Source: Arenibacter palladensis | GTDB lineage: Bacteria; Bacteroidota; Bacteroidia; Flavobacteriales; Flavobacteriaceae | DNA length: 64,000 bases | NCBI RefSeq assembly: GCF_900129275.1 | Contig: NZ_FQUX01000003.1 | Coordinates: forward strand, 434,001 to 498,000 | Reading direction: 5' to 3' | Shown here: positions 28,134 through 37,309 of the stretch, piece by piece | Layout: each line of letters begins with the position of its first letter | How positions within the stretch are numbered: position 1 is the first letter of the stretch | Notes under the pieces: generated by a model | Told to the model about the DNA's origin: nothing | Database searches by the model: none | Seen by the model: only the letters and a program-made list of their open reading frames with translations | Translations under genes and position numbers: made by a program

Positions 28134-29711
28134 TTAATACCCGTTTCCAGTGATTTCCGGATTTCTCTGCATAACTGTAACTGCTATCGGAAGTAGCAAA
28201 TGTATATCTTGGAACGTAGCACCCAATGGACTTGTATGTCCAACAACATTTACAAAATTAACTTCACCCGGACCACTGGAAACTGGAAACAATCTTGTTC
28301 TTTGGACATCTGGCCAAATCTTAAAAAGTAGTGGCAACTCTCTCAACCTTTCTTTCCATACCTCTTGGACAAATGCATCTGGTGATAACGTTGATAATTG
28401 CGTTACGATAGCATCTCTTGTCATTGTCATTGATGCCCGGCTTCTAACATCGGCCAAATAACCGACTGCCTCTGCTGTTACTCCTTCTGTCTGCGCAATA
28501 GCTTCGGCGGCCACTAACAAAACTTCCGAATAAAGGTTGACATTAAAATTGTTTCCACTCCTCCCTGTTTCAAACAGTGCAGCCTCATCAAACCATGTGT
28601 AAGGTCCGAAAATACCATCCGGAAAAGGAAACTCAGTTCCATCCAGATTAATGGAAGTATACCATAGTTGCCGGTTTTGGATCCTAAGATCATCATCTGA
28701 GTTATAAAATCCAATGTACTGGGTGCCTGGTAGATATGCAAGATATGGATCCACCGTAGTTCCTGGAAAATTTCCAGATCTCGAAGATGACCAAGATACA
28801 TATGGCGATGGTTTAAACTGTGAATCCATTTCTATTGCGAAAATTTGCTCCGATGAATTTTCAGAAGTTCGCAACACATTAAATGCACTTGTTTCCGGTG
28901 TGCCTCCATTAGGAATAAGGGCATATTGCCCACTATTGATGACAATCCTAGCAGCTGCTGCAGCCCGTTGATAAGCTTCCGCCCCCAAATTAACAGGAAA
29001 GCCTGCTCTTTGGATCTCTACATTTGCCAAGGTAGTGGCGACTACTCCTCGGGTTATTCTATACCCATTATCTGCAAACGTAATATCCGCCAAACCTCCA
29101 TTATCAAGTGCCCACTCCAAGTCTTCAACAATTGCATCATATACAGTTGTTGTAGAAGTACGCGGTACATTAATACCTTCCGTACTGTCAAAAGGTTCCA
29201 ATATTAGCGGTACATCTCCGAAATCCTTTATCAAGGCAAAATAATTGAATGCTCTAAAAAATCTTGCTTCCGCCATTAATAAATTTGCTTCTGTGGTAGA
29301 AAGACCTTCAGAAAGTTCATCTACTTGTGGAATGTATCGTATCGCAGTATTAGCCCTTCCAATAGTTTGATAAACATCTCTCCAATATGAAAATAAATAG
29401 GCGTCCAAATTGCTTCCATTCAATGTTAAATTATTTGCTTCGGCTGGTCCTATACGTTCGGTGCGTTCATTTGTAAAAAGACCTGACAAATATCCACCTA
29501 AAGCCTGATTGATTTGGAAATCTCCACTAACATATCTTGTTAGCGCTCCGGCTCCATAAAGTTGGTTAACTGCAGATCTTACATCATCGGGCTGCGTAAA
29601 AAATTGATCAACGGAGATTTCGTCCCTAGGGGTTTCTTCAAGAAAATCCTCGCAAGAACAGACAGTCAGAAGAAAAATTGCTATCCCTACTATTTTTGAT
29701 ATTTTTTTCAT
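28134..29711 (-). CDS. SusD/RagB-type surface glycan-binding lipoprotein (PUL1)
   Basis: The 525-residue lipoprotein (signal ending at Cys20, CSCEDFLEE) is the SusD partner of the upstream SusC. It has the SusD N-terminal pattern (DEISVDQFFTQPDDVRSAVNQLYG), the TPR region with ANLLMAEARFFRAFNYFAL, and the C-terminal SusD signature with EVWKERLRELPLLFKIW and GNGY at the end. It sits on the outer membrane and closes over the SusC barrel. It lies 19 nt after susC1. The ligand cannot be told from sequence. Confidence 0.95.
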   Translation of the reverse strand: MKKISKIVGIAIFLLTVCSCEDFLEETPRDEISVDQFFTQPDDVRSAVNQLYGAGALTRYVSGDFQINQALGGYLSGLFTNERTERIGPAEANNLTLNGSNLDAYLFSYWRDVYQTIGRANTAIRYIPQVDELSEGLSTTEANLLMAEARFFRAFNYFALIKDFGDVPLILEPFDSTEGINVPRTSTTTVYDAIVEDLEWALDNGGLADITFADNGYRITRGVVATTLANVEIQRAGFPVNLGAEAYQRAAAAARIVINSGQYALIPNGGTPETSAFNVLRTSENSSEQIFAIEMDSQFKPSPYVSWSSSRSGNFPGTTVDPYLAYLPGTQYIGFYNSDDDLRIQNRQLWYTSINLDGTEFPFPDGIFGPYTWFDEAALFETGRSGNNFNVNLYSEVLLVAAEAIAQTEGVTAEAVGYLADVRSRASMTMTRDAIVTQLSTLSPDAFVQEVWKERLRELPLLFKIWPDVQRTRLFPVSSGPGEVNFVNVVGHTSPLGATFQDIHLLLPIAVTVMQRNPEITGNGY

Positions 29712-29730
29712 GATACTATTCTTTATTTTT

Positions 29731-32700
29731 TTAAAATTTTACATTTAATCCCATTGAGAAAGTTCTCGGTTTTGGATAGGAATAAAACTCTATATTCTGA
29801 CCAAAATTGCTGCCGTCATTAAGACCATTTTGCTCGGGGTCATACCCTTTAAATTCGTCAGATACGATAACAAAAGCGTTTTCAAGGCTAAGATTAAACC
29901 TAGCATATTTAAATCCTAAAGTTTCGAGAATCTGATCATTAAATGTATATCCCAAGGAAAGTAAATTTCCTCTTACATATGACCCATCAGCAACCCAATG
30001 GCTATCAACCGCCAAATCCTGTCCCGATAGCACCGTGTTCCGTATTTGCGGAATAAATGTATCTTGGTTATCAGGAGTCCATCCATTAACCAGTTGTGAT
30101 TTAAAACCATTGGTCAATGCCTGACGATCTTCCGCAGTAGTGACAAACTGTTGTAAAATTTCTGCACCAAGAGAGAATTGCAAATCTACTATCGCATCAA
30201 ATTGTCCAGCACTAAACCGATTGATAAAGCTACCTCTATAATCAGGAAGCCCATTTCCAATAATTTTTCTCTCTGCACTACGTTTTATTTGTCCAGGTAC
30301 TTTTCCAACTGCGGCAGCCTCTGCTACCTCGTCAGTACCATATATACCCAATCTTTCCAGTCCCCAAAATGAACTTACCGGTTCACCAACCCTTAAAATT
30401 GTTTGACTACCATCCACAAATCCCGGTCCTGGAAATATGTCCTCATTGTTTTCACCTAGGGCCTCAATTCTATTCTTATTGTAATTTACTGACAAGGAAG
30501 TATTCCATGAGTATTTTTGGGTTTCAATATTCTTGGAGGAAATTAAAAAATCAATACCTCTATTAGAAACCGATCCAATATTAGCAAGAATTGATTCAAA
30601 ACCAGACGCAGATGGAATAGGACGATCAAGCAAAAGATCGGTCGTTAATTTGTAATAATAGTCCGCAGATATAGTTATTACATCCTTAAACGCAAGTAAA
30701 TCCAACCCTACATTAAATTGACTGGTTCTTTCCCATTTGAGATCTGGGTTTGCCAGACGTGTTAAATAACTGGTAGATCTTAACTGCCCACCTATTAAGT
30801 TGGTACCGGAACCCACGGTTGCTAATGACGCATACGAGGGAATATCAGTATTCCCCACTACACCATAGGAAGCTCTCATTTTTAAACTATTGATTACCTT
30901 TGAATCTTTTAGAAAATCTTCTCTGGAAACTACCCAGTTGGCTCCAACAGAGGGAAAAAACCCGTATTTGTTGTTCCTTCCGAATCTTGACGATCCATCA
31001 GCCCTTCCTGTGAGGGTAAGGTTATATTTATTGTTGAAGGTATAATTACCCCGAAAGAAATATGAGTTCAGAGACCAATCGTTATAATTAGACGAGGCAG
31101 GTTGGGTATTTGAGCCTGCTCCTAAATTATTGTACTTGAAAAAGCTATTATCAAATCCTCTGACGGTAGTTGAAACCCCATCTGAAGAATATCCTGCCCA
31201 ACTAGCTCCCAGTACTCCCTTTAGCCTACTTACACCTATTTCCTTTTCGTATGTTAAAAAATTCTCATTTTGCCAAAAAGTATTTGTAGAATGGGACACT
31301 CTTGCAACTCCATCAGGTGACCCTGTTCCGAATAAAGTTGCAGGAGCGAAATATCGATTTCTAAATGTTCTATAAGTAATACCAAATTGCGACCTAAAAG
31401 TAAGGTCTGGAGTAAGACGTACATCAGCAAAAGTGTTACCTTCAAAATTGACACGATCATTCAAATTATCCACTTCTTCAAGAACAGATACAGGGTTAGG
31501 TCCCGATTCAAGTAGAAGACCTGTACCAGTAAGATTTGCCGAATTTGAACTTGAATAGGTTCCATCAGGAAATCTTATCGGAAAAATCGGTGCATATTCA
31601 ATTATTGTCCGCGCTATCGGATCAGTACCAAATCCTTCAATTAAAGCTTCATTTTCCCATACGTAATTTAATCTCAAAATCGCTCCCACTGATAGCCAAT
31701 CGTTTAAATCAGTATTATAGGTAAATTTTGTGTCTGCTCTTTTAAAATAGGAATTAGTAAAAACCCCTTGTTGATCCGTGTAGTTCAAAAAGAAACCTGT
31801 ACTTGATTTTTCACTCCCAGAACGAATGCTCAAATGATGATCATGTGAAATAGCAGTTCTGGTTGTTTCATCTTCCCAATTAGTATCATATAAAGGGTTG
31901 CCCTGAGCATCAAAAAGAAGCGGGTTGTTCGTTGTGAACACAGGGGGTGTTGAACCCGGTACATAATTAGGGTAAAGAGGAATATTTTCATAGGACTTTC
32001 TTTGCACTTCCAAAAATTCTTCAGAGTTCATAGCAGTATAAAGGGAATTCCTTTTCTTAGCCAAGGTACCAAAGCTAAGATTGGAACTATATTCAACCAT
32101 GGTTCCATTATATTTCAGCCCCGATTGGGTTGTAACCAATATGACCCCATTAGCACCACGAGCCCCATAAATAGCCGCGGAAGAGGCATCTTTTAGGACC
32201 TCTATGCTTTCAATATCGCTAGGATTTAGAAAATCAATATTATCAGTCTGTTGACCGTCAACTACATATAGAGGTCTTGTGGACGCATTAATTGTTCCCA
32301 CACCCCTAATTACGACATTATTATTTCCAGCTCCTGGTTGTCCAGAATTTGAAAATACCGAAACACCTGCAACCTTGCCCCTTAGATTCTGCAATGGGTT
32401 GACAGCGGGTTGTCGAGTGAGCTCTTCACTTGTTACAACACCAACAGCACCGGTTATTTCACTTAGTCTAGTGGTTCCGTAACCAACAACAACAACTTCA
32501 TCTAGTCCAGCTGAACTTTCCTCCAAAATAATACTCAGATTCGCCTGCCCGTTTACCTGGACTTCTTTCGTGGCAAAACCAATATAGGAAACCACCAATA
32601 CTGCATTGTTATCTCTTAAATTTATGGAGAAGTTACCATCAAAATCGGCTGTAACTCCGTTGGTAGTGCCCTTTTCCACCACATTGGCACCAGCAAGAGG

Positions 32701-33156
32701 AGATCCATTTGAATCAGCGATATTTCCATTTACAGTTATTTGTAATATACCTGCCGCTATTGGGATATCATCTTCAACTTTAAAAATACCTGAAAGTTGT
32801 TTGGTAAGTACAATTTGCCGGTTATCCAATACCTCATACTTGATACTCGTCCCCTTAAAAAGTCGGCTCAGAATGTCATAAATATTCTCCTTGGTTACAT
32901 GAATAGAAACTGTTCTTTTTAAATCTATCTCTTTGTTTTTGTATAAAAATCTAAATTCACTTTTATCTTCGATTTCCTTGAAGACATCCCTTATACTTAT
33001 TTGATCATGACTAATTGAAATCTTGGTATTTTGGGAATAGGAATTGGCCTGAATCTTAAAAAGTGAAACTATAAGTAACAAGGTGGTCAGTTTCATTTTG
33101 AGGGTCATTTTGAAAGGAATAGGGCTAGGCCATCCCTTAAAATATATATTTTTCAT
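29731..33156 (-). CDS. SusC/RagA TonB-dependent transporter with STN domain (PUL1)
   Basis: This 1141-residue outer-membrane transporter has, in order, a signal peptide ending near SYSQ, an STN domain at about 48-118 (ISIRDVFKEIEDKSEFRFLY), a carboxypeptidase-regulatory-like domain at about 145-225, the TonB-box-like segment LDEVVVVGYG, a plug (PLYVVDG; KDASSAAIYGARGANGVI) and a 22-strand-type barrel ending in FSMGLNVKF. The STN domain marks it as a transducer that signals to the FecR1/sigma1 pair encoded upstream. It is followed at 19 nt by susD1. The region before the start codon contains a conserved hairpin. Confidence 0.95.
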   Translation of the reverse strand: MKNIYFKGWPSPIPFKMTLKMKLTTLLLIVSLFKIQANSYSQNTKISISHDQISIRDVFKEIEDKSEFRFLYKNKEIDLKRTVSIHVTKENIYDILSRLFKGTSIKYEVLDNRQIVLTKQLSGIFKVEDDIPIAAGILQITVNGNIADSNGSPLAGANVVEKGTTNGVTADFDGNFSINLRDNNAVLVVSYIGFATKEVQVNGQANLSIILEESSAGLDEVVVVGYGTTRLSEITGAVGVVTSEELTRQPAVNPLQNLRGKVAGVSVFSNSGQPGAGNNNVVIRGVGTINASTRPLYVVDGQQTDNIDFLNPSDIESIEVLKDASSAAIYGARGANGVILVTTQSGLKYNGTMVEYSSNLSFGTLAKKRNSLYTAMNSEEFLEVQRKSYENIPLYPNYVPGSTPPVFTTNNPLLFDAQGNPLYDTNWEDETTRTAISHDHHLSIRSGSEKSSTGFFLNYTDQQGVFTNSYFKRADTKFTYNTDLNDWLSVGAILRLNYVWENEALIEGFGTDPIARTIIEYAPIFPIRFPDGTYSSSNSANLTGTGLLLESGPNPVSVLEEVDNLNDRVNFEGNTFADVRLTPDLTFRSQFGITYRTFRNRYFAPATLFGTGSPDGVARVSHSTNTFWQNENFLTYEKEIGVSRLKGVLGASWAGYSSDGVSTTVRGFDNSFFKYNNLGAGSNTQPASSNYNDWSLNSYFFRGNYTFNNKYNLTLTGRADGSSRFGRNNKYGFFPSVGANWVVSREDFLKDSKVINSLKMRASYGVVGNTDIPSYASLATVGSGTNLIGGQLRSTSYLTRLANPDLKWERTSQFNVGLDLLAFKDVITISADYYYKLTTDLLLDRPIPSASGFESILANIGSVSNRGIDFLISSKNIETQKYSWNTSLSVNYNKNRIEALGENNEDIFPGPGFVDGSQTILRVGEPVSSFWGLERLGIYGTDEVAEAAAVGKVPGQIKRSAERKIIGNGLPDYRGSFINRFSAGQFDAIVDLQFSLGAEILQQFVTTAEDRQALTNGFKSQLVNGWTPDNQDTFIPQIRNTVLSGQDLAVDSHWVADGSYVRGNLLSLGYTFNDQILETLGFKYARFNLSLENAFVIVSDEFKGYDPEQNGLNDGSNFGQNIEFYSYPKPRTFSMGLNVKF

Positions 33157-33214
33157 ATTTTTGTTTGGTTAATCGGTTTAACAATAGTCTACGTTAAATC
33201 ACATTATCTCAATT

Positions 33215-33242
33215 CGGGGGATGGTCGGACATTCCCCGTTTT
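33215..33242 (+). terminator. hairpin in the susC1 leader, candidate antisense terminator
   Basis: CGGGGGATG (33215-33223) and CATTCCCCG (33230-33238) form a 9-bp stem with one G-T pair and a six-base loop. It is followed on the plus strand by TTTT. It lies between fecR1 and susC1, which are read on the other strand. The same architecture occurs before susC2 at 47167-47199. Confidence 0.55.
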
Positions 33243-33296
33243 ATGTGATATAACAATATTTATTTTGTTCTGCTGGTTATATCATAGGCAAACGTT

Positions 33297-34448
33297 TTAG
33301 TTTATAGTGATTATTCTGTCTTTACTTATCGTATAGTTATACGGTGTATTTTTGGAGATATAAGTCATTACCTGTTCAATATTTTCAATATCCACATTGA
33401 AAGTGGCTGTAAAAATTTCATCATTAAGATTCTGATTCTGATTTAAGATGGTATAATCGTAACTCCTTTCCAATTTTTTGATAATATCTTTAAATGCCAC
33501 TTCCCTAAAAATCAATTGTCCATTCATCCATGCCATAGTAGTTGAAATATCGGCCTTTGAAACTAACATTCGTTTTTCGACTTTATCCCAAATTGCTTCA
33601 TGTTCGGGCTGTAGAAGTATAGGTGTACTATCATCTGAAATATTACCTCGAAGCTGAACAGACCCTTCTACCAAAACTGTACGCATGGATTGGTCTTCGG
33701 GATATGCCGACACATTAAACTGGGTTCCCAAAACCTTCACATCAATATTCTCGGCATTCACAATAAGGGGATCTTGGCTTTTTGTAACCTTAAAAAATGC
33801 CTCCCCTGATAGAAAAACAGTTCGATCCGAACCTGGAATAAATTTAACTGGGAATTTCAAACTCGAACCGGCATTTAAAAACACCTTGGTACCATCCGAA
33901 AGGGTTACTTGAAACTTTTTACCGTAGGGTACCTTAAGAGTATTGTAAACCAATTCAGAAAGCTCGGTATCCTCGTATTGCATACCCTGCTTATTTTGTT
34001 TCCCTATAACTTTACCTCTATCAGAAACTATATCTCGAGTAGCCTCTTCTTTCAATATAACAGATTGCCCGTTTTCCAATTCCAAAGTTATTGATTGATC
34101 ATTTTCTGTTGGTATTGAAATTATAGGTGTTGATTTTTCGTTTTGGAATATAAATATTGCCCCCACTGCCAGTACCAATATGGCAGCATATTTAGTAAAC
34201 CTAAAAACACGTTTTATTTTACTTTTCCTTTTATCCTTTTGGATTTTATCGAGTAAAATATTTTTTACTTCTTCCGTATTATATGTGCTCAATTTGTAAT
34301 CTATTGAATAATTAATTTTAGCGTACTCCTTAAAAACATCCCTATTCCCTGGCTGTTCCAACCAAGAAATCAACTCATCCAATTCATTATTATTGATTGA
34401 ATGGTTAAGATATTTCACTATTAAACTATCAGTACGATCGGACTTCAT
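33297..34448 (-). CDS. FecR-type anti-sigma factor (PUL1)
   Basis: The 383-residue protein has a cytoplasmic N-terminal region (about 1-85), one membrane helix at about 87-102 and a periplasmic FecR domain at about 185-285 (YNTLKVPYGKKFQVTLSDGT; VFLSGEAFFKV; VNAENIDVKVLGTQFNVSAYP). It ends in a DUF4974 domain (FREVAFKDIIKKLERSYDY). It should hold the ECF sigma factor encoded divergently at 34555 until SusC1 signals substrate. The gap to the sigma gene is 106 nt and contains a block conserved with the second PUL. Confidence 0.95.
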   Translation of the reverse strand: MKSDRTDSLIVKYLNHSINNNELDELISWLEQPGNRDVFKEYAKINYSIDYKLSTYNTEEVKNILLDKIQKDKRKSKIKRVFRFTKYAAILVLAVGAIFIFQNEKSTPIISIPTENDQSITLELENGQSVILKEEATRDIVSDRGKVIGKQNKQGMQYEDTELSELVYNTLKVPYGKKFQVTLSDGTKVFLNAGSSLKFPVKFIPGSDRTVFLSGEAFFKVTKSQDPLIVNAENIDVKVLGTQFNVSAYPEDQSMRTVLVEGSVQLRGNISDDSTPILLQPEHEAIWDKVEKRMLVSKADISTTMAWMNGQLIFREVAFKDIIKKLERSYDYTILNQNQNLNDEIFTATFNVDIENIEQVMTYISKNTPYNYTISKDRIITIN

Positions 34449-34466
34449 ATCATGTTAAATCTATAA

Positions 34467-34485
34467 TTAATACGGAGCCATTTTA
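34467..34485 (-). promoter_or_regulatory. conserved leader block with mini-ORF before fecR1
   Basis: The minus-strand sequence TAAAATGGCTCCGTAT (34485-34470) matches TAAAATGGCTTCGTAT before fecR2. In this copy it encodes a four-codon ORF, MAPY, with stop at 34467. It could be a leader peptide or a sigma-dependent promoter element. Confidence 0.45.
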
Positions 34486-34554
34486 TCATTCCCCTATTTT
34501 TTATCAAAAAAAATTCACATATTTGAATAAATCTTTATATAATACTGAAAAACG

Positions 34555-35148
34555 ATGTTGGATTTTAGTATCAATTCGATTTTGATAGATCAACTTGAAA
34601 AAGGCAACGAAAAGGCCTTTTCCTTTTTGGTGGAAAATTATAACCACAAGTTATGTGTTTATGCCAATAGTTTGGTAAACGATCCGGTAAAGTCACAGGA
34701 TATAGTACAAAATGTATTTATAAAGACATGGGAAAAGAGGGAGACCTTAAGACTCAATCTTTCCATAAAAGGTTTTTTATACCGTGCCGTCCACAATGAG
34801 TTCATTGACCAATATAGAAGTGCCAAATCCTTAATGGCATTGGAGAAATTGTATATGGATACCCTTGTTAAATTTGAGATGGATCCTGAGCAACAGGGAA
34901 CTGAGGAAATAATGGAAAAGGTAATGATTGCTGTAAATGACCTTCCCCCAAAATGTCAACAAATATTTCTTTTGAGTAAAAAAGAAGGGTTGGACAATAT
35001 TGAAATTGCGGAATATTTGGAAATATCACGTAAGACCGTTGAGAACCAAATAACAAAGGCTTTTGCCATTCTAAGGGAAAAACTTGGAAAAAAGTATGAG
35101 ACAGTATTGATGCTTATTTTCGGTATTAATACCAAAAAGATTCTCTAA
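34555..35148 (+). CDS. ECF-type RNA polymerase sigma factor (PUL1)
   Basis: The 197-residue product is a Bacteroidetes FecI-like ECF sigma factor. Region 2 lies at about 20-85 (DPVKSQDIVQNVFIKTWEKR; RAVHNEFIDQYR) and region 4 at about 130-185 (LPPKCQQIFLLSKKEGLDNI; EYLEISRKTVENQITKAF). It is divergent from fecR1, the standard arrangement for STN-type SusC systems, and should activate susCD1 when FecR1 releases it. It is closely similar to the sigma factor at 48562, so cross-talk is possible. Confidence 0.95.
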   Translation: MLDFSINSILIDQLEKGNEKAFSFLVENYNHKLCVYANSLVNDPVKSQDIVQNVFIKTWEKRETLRLNLSIKGFLYRAVHNEFIDQYRSAKSLMALEKLYMDTLVKFEMDPEQQGTEEIMEKVMIAVNDLPPKCQQIFLLSKKEGLDNIEIAEYLEISRKTVENQITKAFAILREKLGKKYETVLMLIFGINTKKIL

Positions 35149-35648
35149 GATATAATTCCAAATATATTCTTATAACCCACGGCTACCTAGTAGAAAAAAA
35201 TCGCCCATTATTTTATACTTCCTATAAACCCAAACAATTTTACTGACACAATCTTCAATTTGACCGTAAACCCTGGAGGTTTAACTCTGTCCATATAATT
35301 TTGTTCCGTCAGCCCTTAACAATATCCAACTTAAGTTGTTATTAGCTCAAAAATCTTTAAAAAATGAGCCAATTAGATACATTAATCGGCTCAAAGCAAT
35401 ATTTTCTATTGTTTTCAAAGTAATGTTATATTGGCAGGGAAATTAATGGACTAGTCTAAGTATATTCCAATACAATTCTGAATTTTTAACCCAATGCTAA
35501 TTTCCGTGTACTTTCCGCGACTTTTTCTACCTCATTTCACACTTAACCCAATAAATATGGGGATTTAATATTTCTTTATCAGAAGTAACCTCTCCAAATG
35601 GTCTACTGAAATAGAATGATTACTACAAAAAAAAGATGTCGGAGTAAT
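35149..35648. other. intergenic region after sigma1
   Basis: This 500-nt gap has no supported gene. It contains two minus-strand terminators (35358-35393 and the one overlapping the stop at 35649), a TAATTTTG at 35296-35303 without a matching TTG, and a 12-bp palindrome CAACTTAAGTTG at 35327-35338. Confidence 0.45.
35358..35393 (-). terminator. second minus-strand terminator downstream of the four-helix-bundle gene
   Basis: TGAGCC plus ATTA (35365-35375) pairs with TAAT plus GGCTCA (35383-35393) with one mismatch and a 7-nt loop. The minus strand then has six T (35364-35359). Confidence 0.7.
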
Positions 35649-35660
35649 TCAAGCATCTTT
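35627..35660 (-). terminator. terminator overlapping the end of the four-helix-bundle gene
   Basis: On the minus strand AAAGATG (35660-35654) pairs with CATCTTT (35638-35632) and is followed by eight T. The upstream arm lies inside the last codons of the gene whose stop is at 35649. Confidence 0.75.
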
Positions 35661-36284
35661 CCCTATCATTTTTATAAACGGTTTTTCCCCGTGAAAAATA
35701 ATGAGCACCATAAGAAGACCAATGACAATCAAAAACGCAACTTGAAGCTTGGACAGCAATAGATTCATACTTAATGCCTTATTGGATAAATAGGTCAACT
35801 GACGCCCTTCAGAAAGCTGCACTTTGGAAAGTTTATCCAGATTATCGCCGATTTTTTCAAATAGGGCACTGAATTCTTTTGTGTTTCCAATTTCCGTAGA
35901 TACTGGTGCTCCAGAAAAGCTATTTTCCAAGGTTTGCAATTCCTTATAGTTATCCTTCAATAGTGCAAAATGGACCGATTCATTAGGTGTTAACTTGGTT
36001 TTAGAGAAATTCTCCAATAGTTCCTTAATGCTTTCACCTTTGCCGTCATGGTCCCAGCTTCCCTTTGCAAAAGACAACTCCAACTCTTTCTGGTGAAAAA
36101 GGTTGTTAAGTCTATAGATATACTCTAAGGCTACAACCCGATCTTCAAAAACAGAGTTAACGGTATGGTCAGCGGTAGAGAAATTCCTTCTGTTTAATTC
36201 ATTCGATGTTAGCACCAATAAAAATGCTATGGCCAAGATAAAACCGGTATTAAGACGCTGTTTCAGGGTCAATTTTTTATACAT
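35649..36284 (-). CDS. membrane protein with MCP-like four-helix-bundle sensor and no signalling domain
   Basis: The 211-residue protein has two membrane helices, at about 13-30 and 178-198, flanking about 145 periplasmic residues of helical sequence like the 4HB_MCP sensor domain. The second helix is followed by only about 12 residues (HGEKPFIKMIGKDA), so there is no HAMP, kinase or methyl-accepting domain. Such short forms occur in Bacteroidetes, but their partner is unknown. It lies between the two PULs, upstream of neither, with its own terminator at the stop codon. Confidence 0.75.
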   Translation of the reverse strand: MYKKLTLKQRLNTGFILAIAFLLVLTSNELNRRNFSTADHTVNSVFEDRVVALEYIYRLNNLFHQKELELSFAKGSWDHDGKGESIKELLENFSKTKLTPNESVHFALLKDNYKELQTLENSFSGAPVSTEIGNTKEFSALFEKIGDNLDKLSKVQLSEGRQLTYLSNKALSMNLLLSKLQVAFLIVIGLLMVLIIFHGEKPFIKMIGKDA

Positions 36285-36430
36285 TTTTTTGTTTTATTAG
36301 TGTTTACATAGAATTATTAAAAAAGTGTCCAATCATACACTGGGATAAAAATATCCGTCCAGTCCTTAACTAACCAACTTGTGCAACTAAAACAACCCGA
36401 AGCTGGACGGATAAACCAACTATTTAAATA

Positions 36431-36799
36431 TTAAATTCGTCTGAGTTCCCCTGAATCAAGTGCATCTTTTAAATCTGCAGATATAACACTATGGATACCA
36501 AAAAATCGTTGACCATCAGTCCTTTTTATCTTAACATGTAGAGTACCGTCCTTTTTTTCCTTAACATCTGTAACCACTACTTTGACCCCTTCCATTTTTT
36601 TATAATTGGCAATACCCCCATTTTTAATAATAGTATTAGCCCTAGGAAAATCAATATGCTTAAAACTAGGGGCGTCCGGGCGCCCAATCTGAAGTATATC
36701 ACCCGCCTTTACCTCTTTAAGAGCTTCGGGACTGCCGCTTTGTGCGTTAATGTTTAAGGTTGCCACCACGAATAAGACTGCAAAAAATATTTTTTTCAT
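36431..36799 (-). CDS. small secreted protein of unknown function
   Basis: The 122-residue product has a signal peptide (MKKIFFAVLFVVATLNINAQ) and about 100 mature residues with a mixed strand pattern (AGDILQIGRPDAPSFKHIDF; VKVVVTDVKEKKDGTLHVKI). I do not recognise the family. It is separated from the four-helix-bundle gene by 146 nt and has a 500-nt upstream region with a candidate operator. It is probably monocistronic and periplasmic. Confidence 0.65.
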   Translation of the reverse strand: MKKIFFAVLFVVATLNINAQSGSPEALKEVKAGDILQIGRPDAPSFKHIDFPRANTIIKNGGIANYKKMEGVKVVVTDVKEKKDGTLHVKIKRTDGQRFFGIHSVISADLKDALDSGELRRI

Positions 36800-37309
36800 A
36801 ACACTGTTTTAAAGGTTTCTAATAATTTTTTCTGTTTTTATATTTTAGGTCTCCGAATTTCATTAATATCCGTTTGTTATATTAATCGAATATTATACGA
36901 ATCGCTCTCTAAATATTTATCGGCCTAGCGCAAAGGCTATGCCATGCACAATGACATATTAAAAACCAAAACACTAAACACCTGAAATACAGGGAATAAT
37001 AATATCCATGAAGAGTTAAAGTAGAAAATTGAATTGGGTAATTTTACCCCGATTGGAGAGTTTTACCCCAGTTAGAATTCGAGGCCTTAGTATGGATTCA
37101 ATTGTTCCATGCCAAAATTTATCCTAGACCTAGCATTCTATTTAATAGTATTGAGACTATCTGTCTTTAGGTGCTCAGAATACTTGCCATTTCAAATGGT
37201 TTTTTCCGGGTAATAGTTATCGTTGAGGCATCTTATATTACTTCCACTTTTTTCCTCAATTACCACCGAATTCAATACTAAAAGAGCTTTCATATTTCCT
37301 ACCCGGCTA
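36800..37309. other. intergenic region upstream of the small secreted protein gene
   Basis: No gene is supported here. The main feature is the repeated ACCCC sequence at 37036-37069. The right end merges with terminator copy C of the sulfatase operon. Confidence 0.45.
37036..37069. promoter_or_regulatory. candidate operator with repeated TTTTACCCC
   Basis: A 14-nt inverted repeat GGGTAATTTTACCC (37036-37049) is followed by a second TTTTACCCC at 37061-37069, 19 nt from the first. The arrangement fits binding by a dimeric regulator. It lies about 240 nt upstream of the gene starting at 36799. The regulator is unknown. Confidence 0.35.

Noticed and set aside
35327-35338. Perfect 12-bp palindrome CAACTTAAGTTG
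   Set aside because: Single copy, no nearby start codon within normal operator distance, and AT-rich palindromes of this size occur by chance.
35296-35393. Possible small RNA from TAATTTTG to the hairpin at 35365-35393
   Set aside because: The -7-like site has no TTG at the right distance and the hairpin has its T-tract on the other strand, so it is better explained as a minus-strand terminator.
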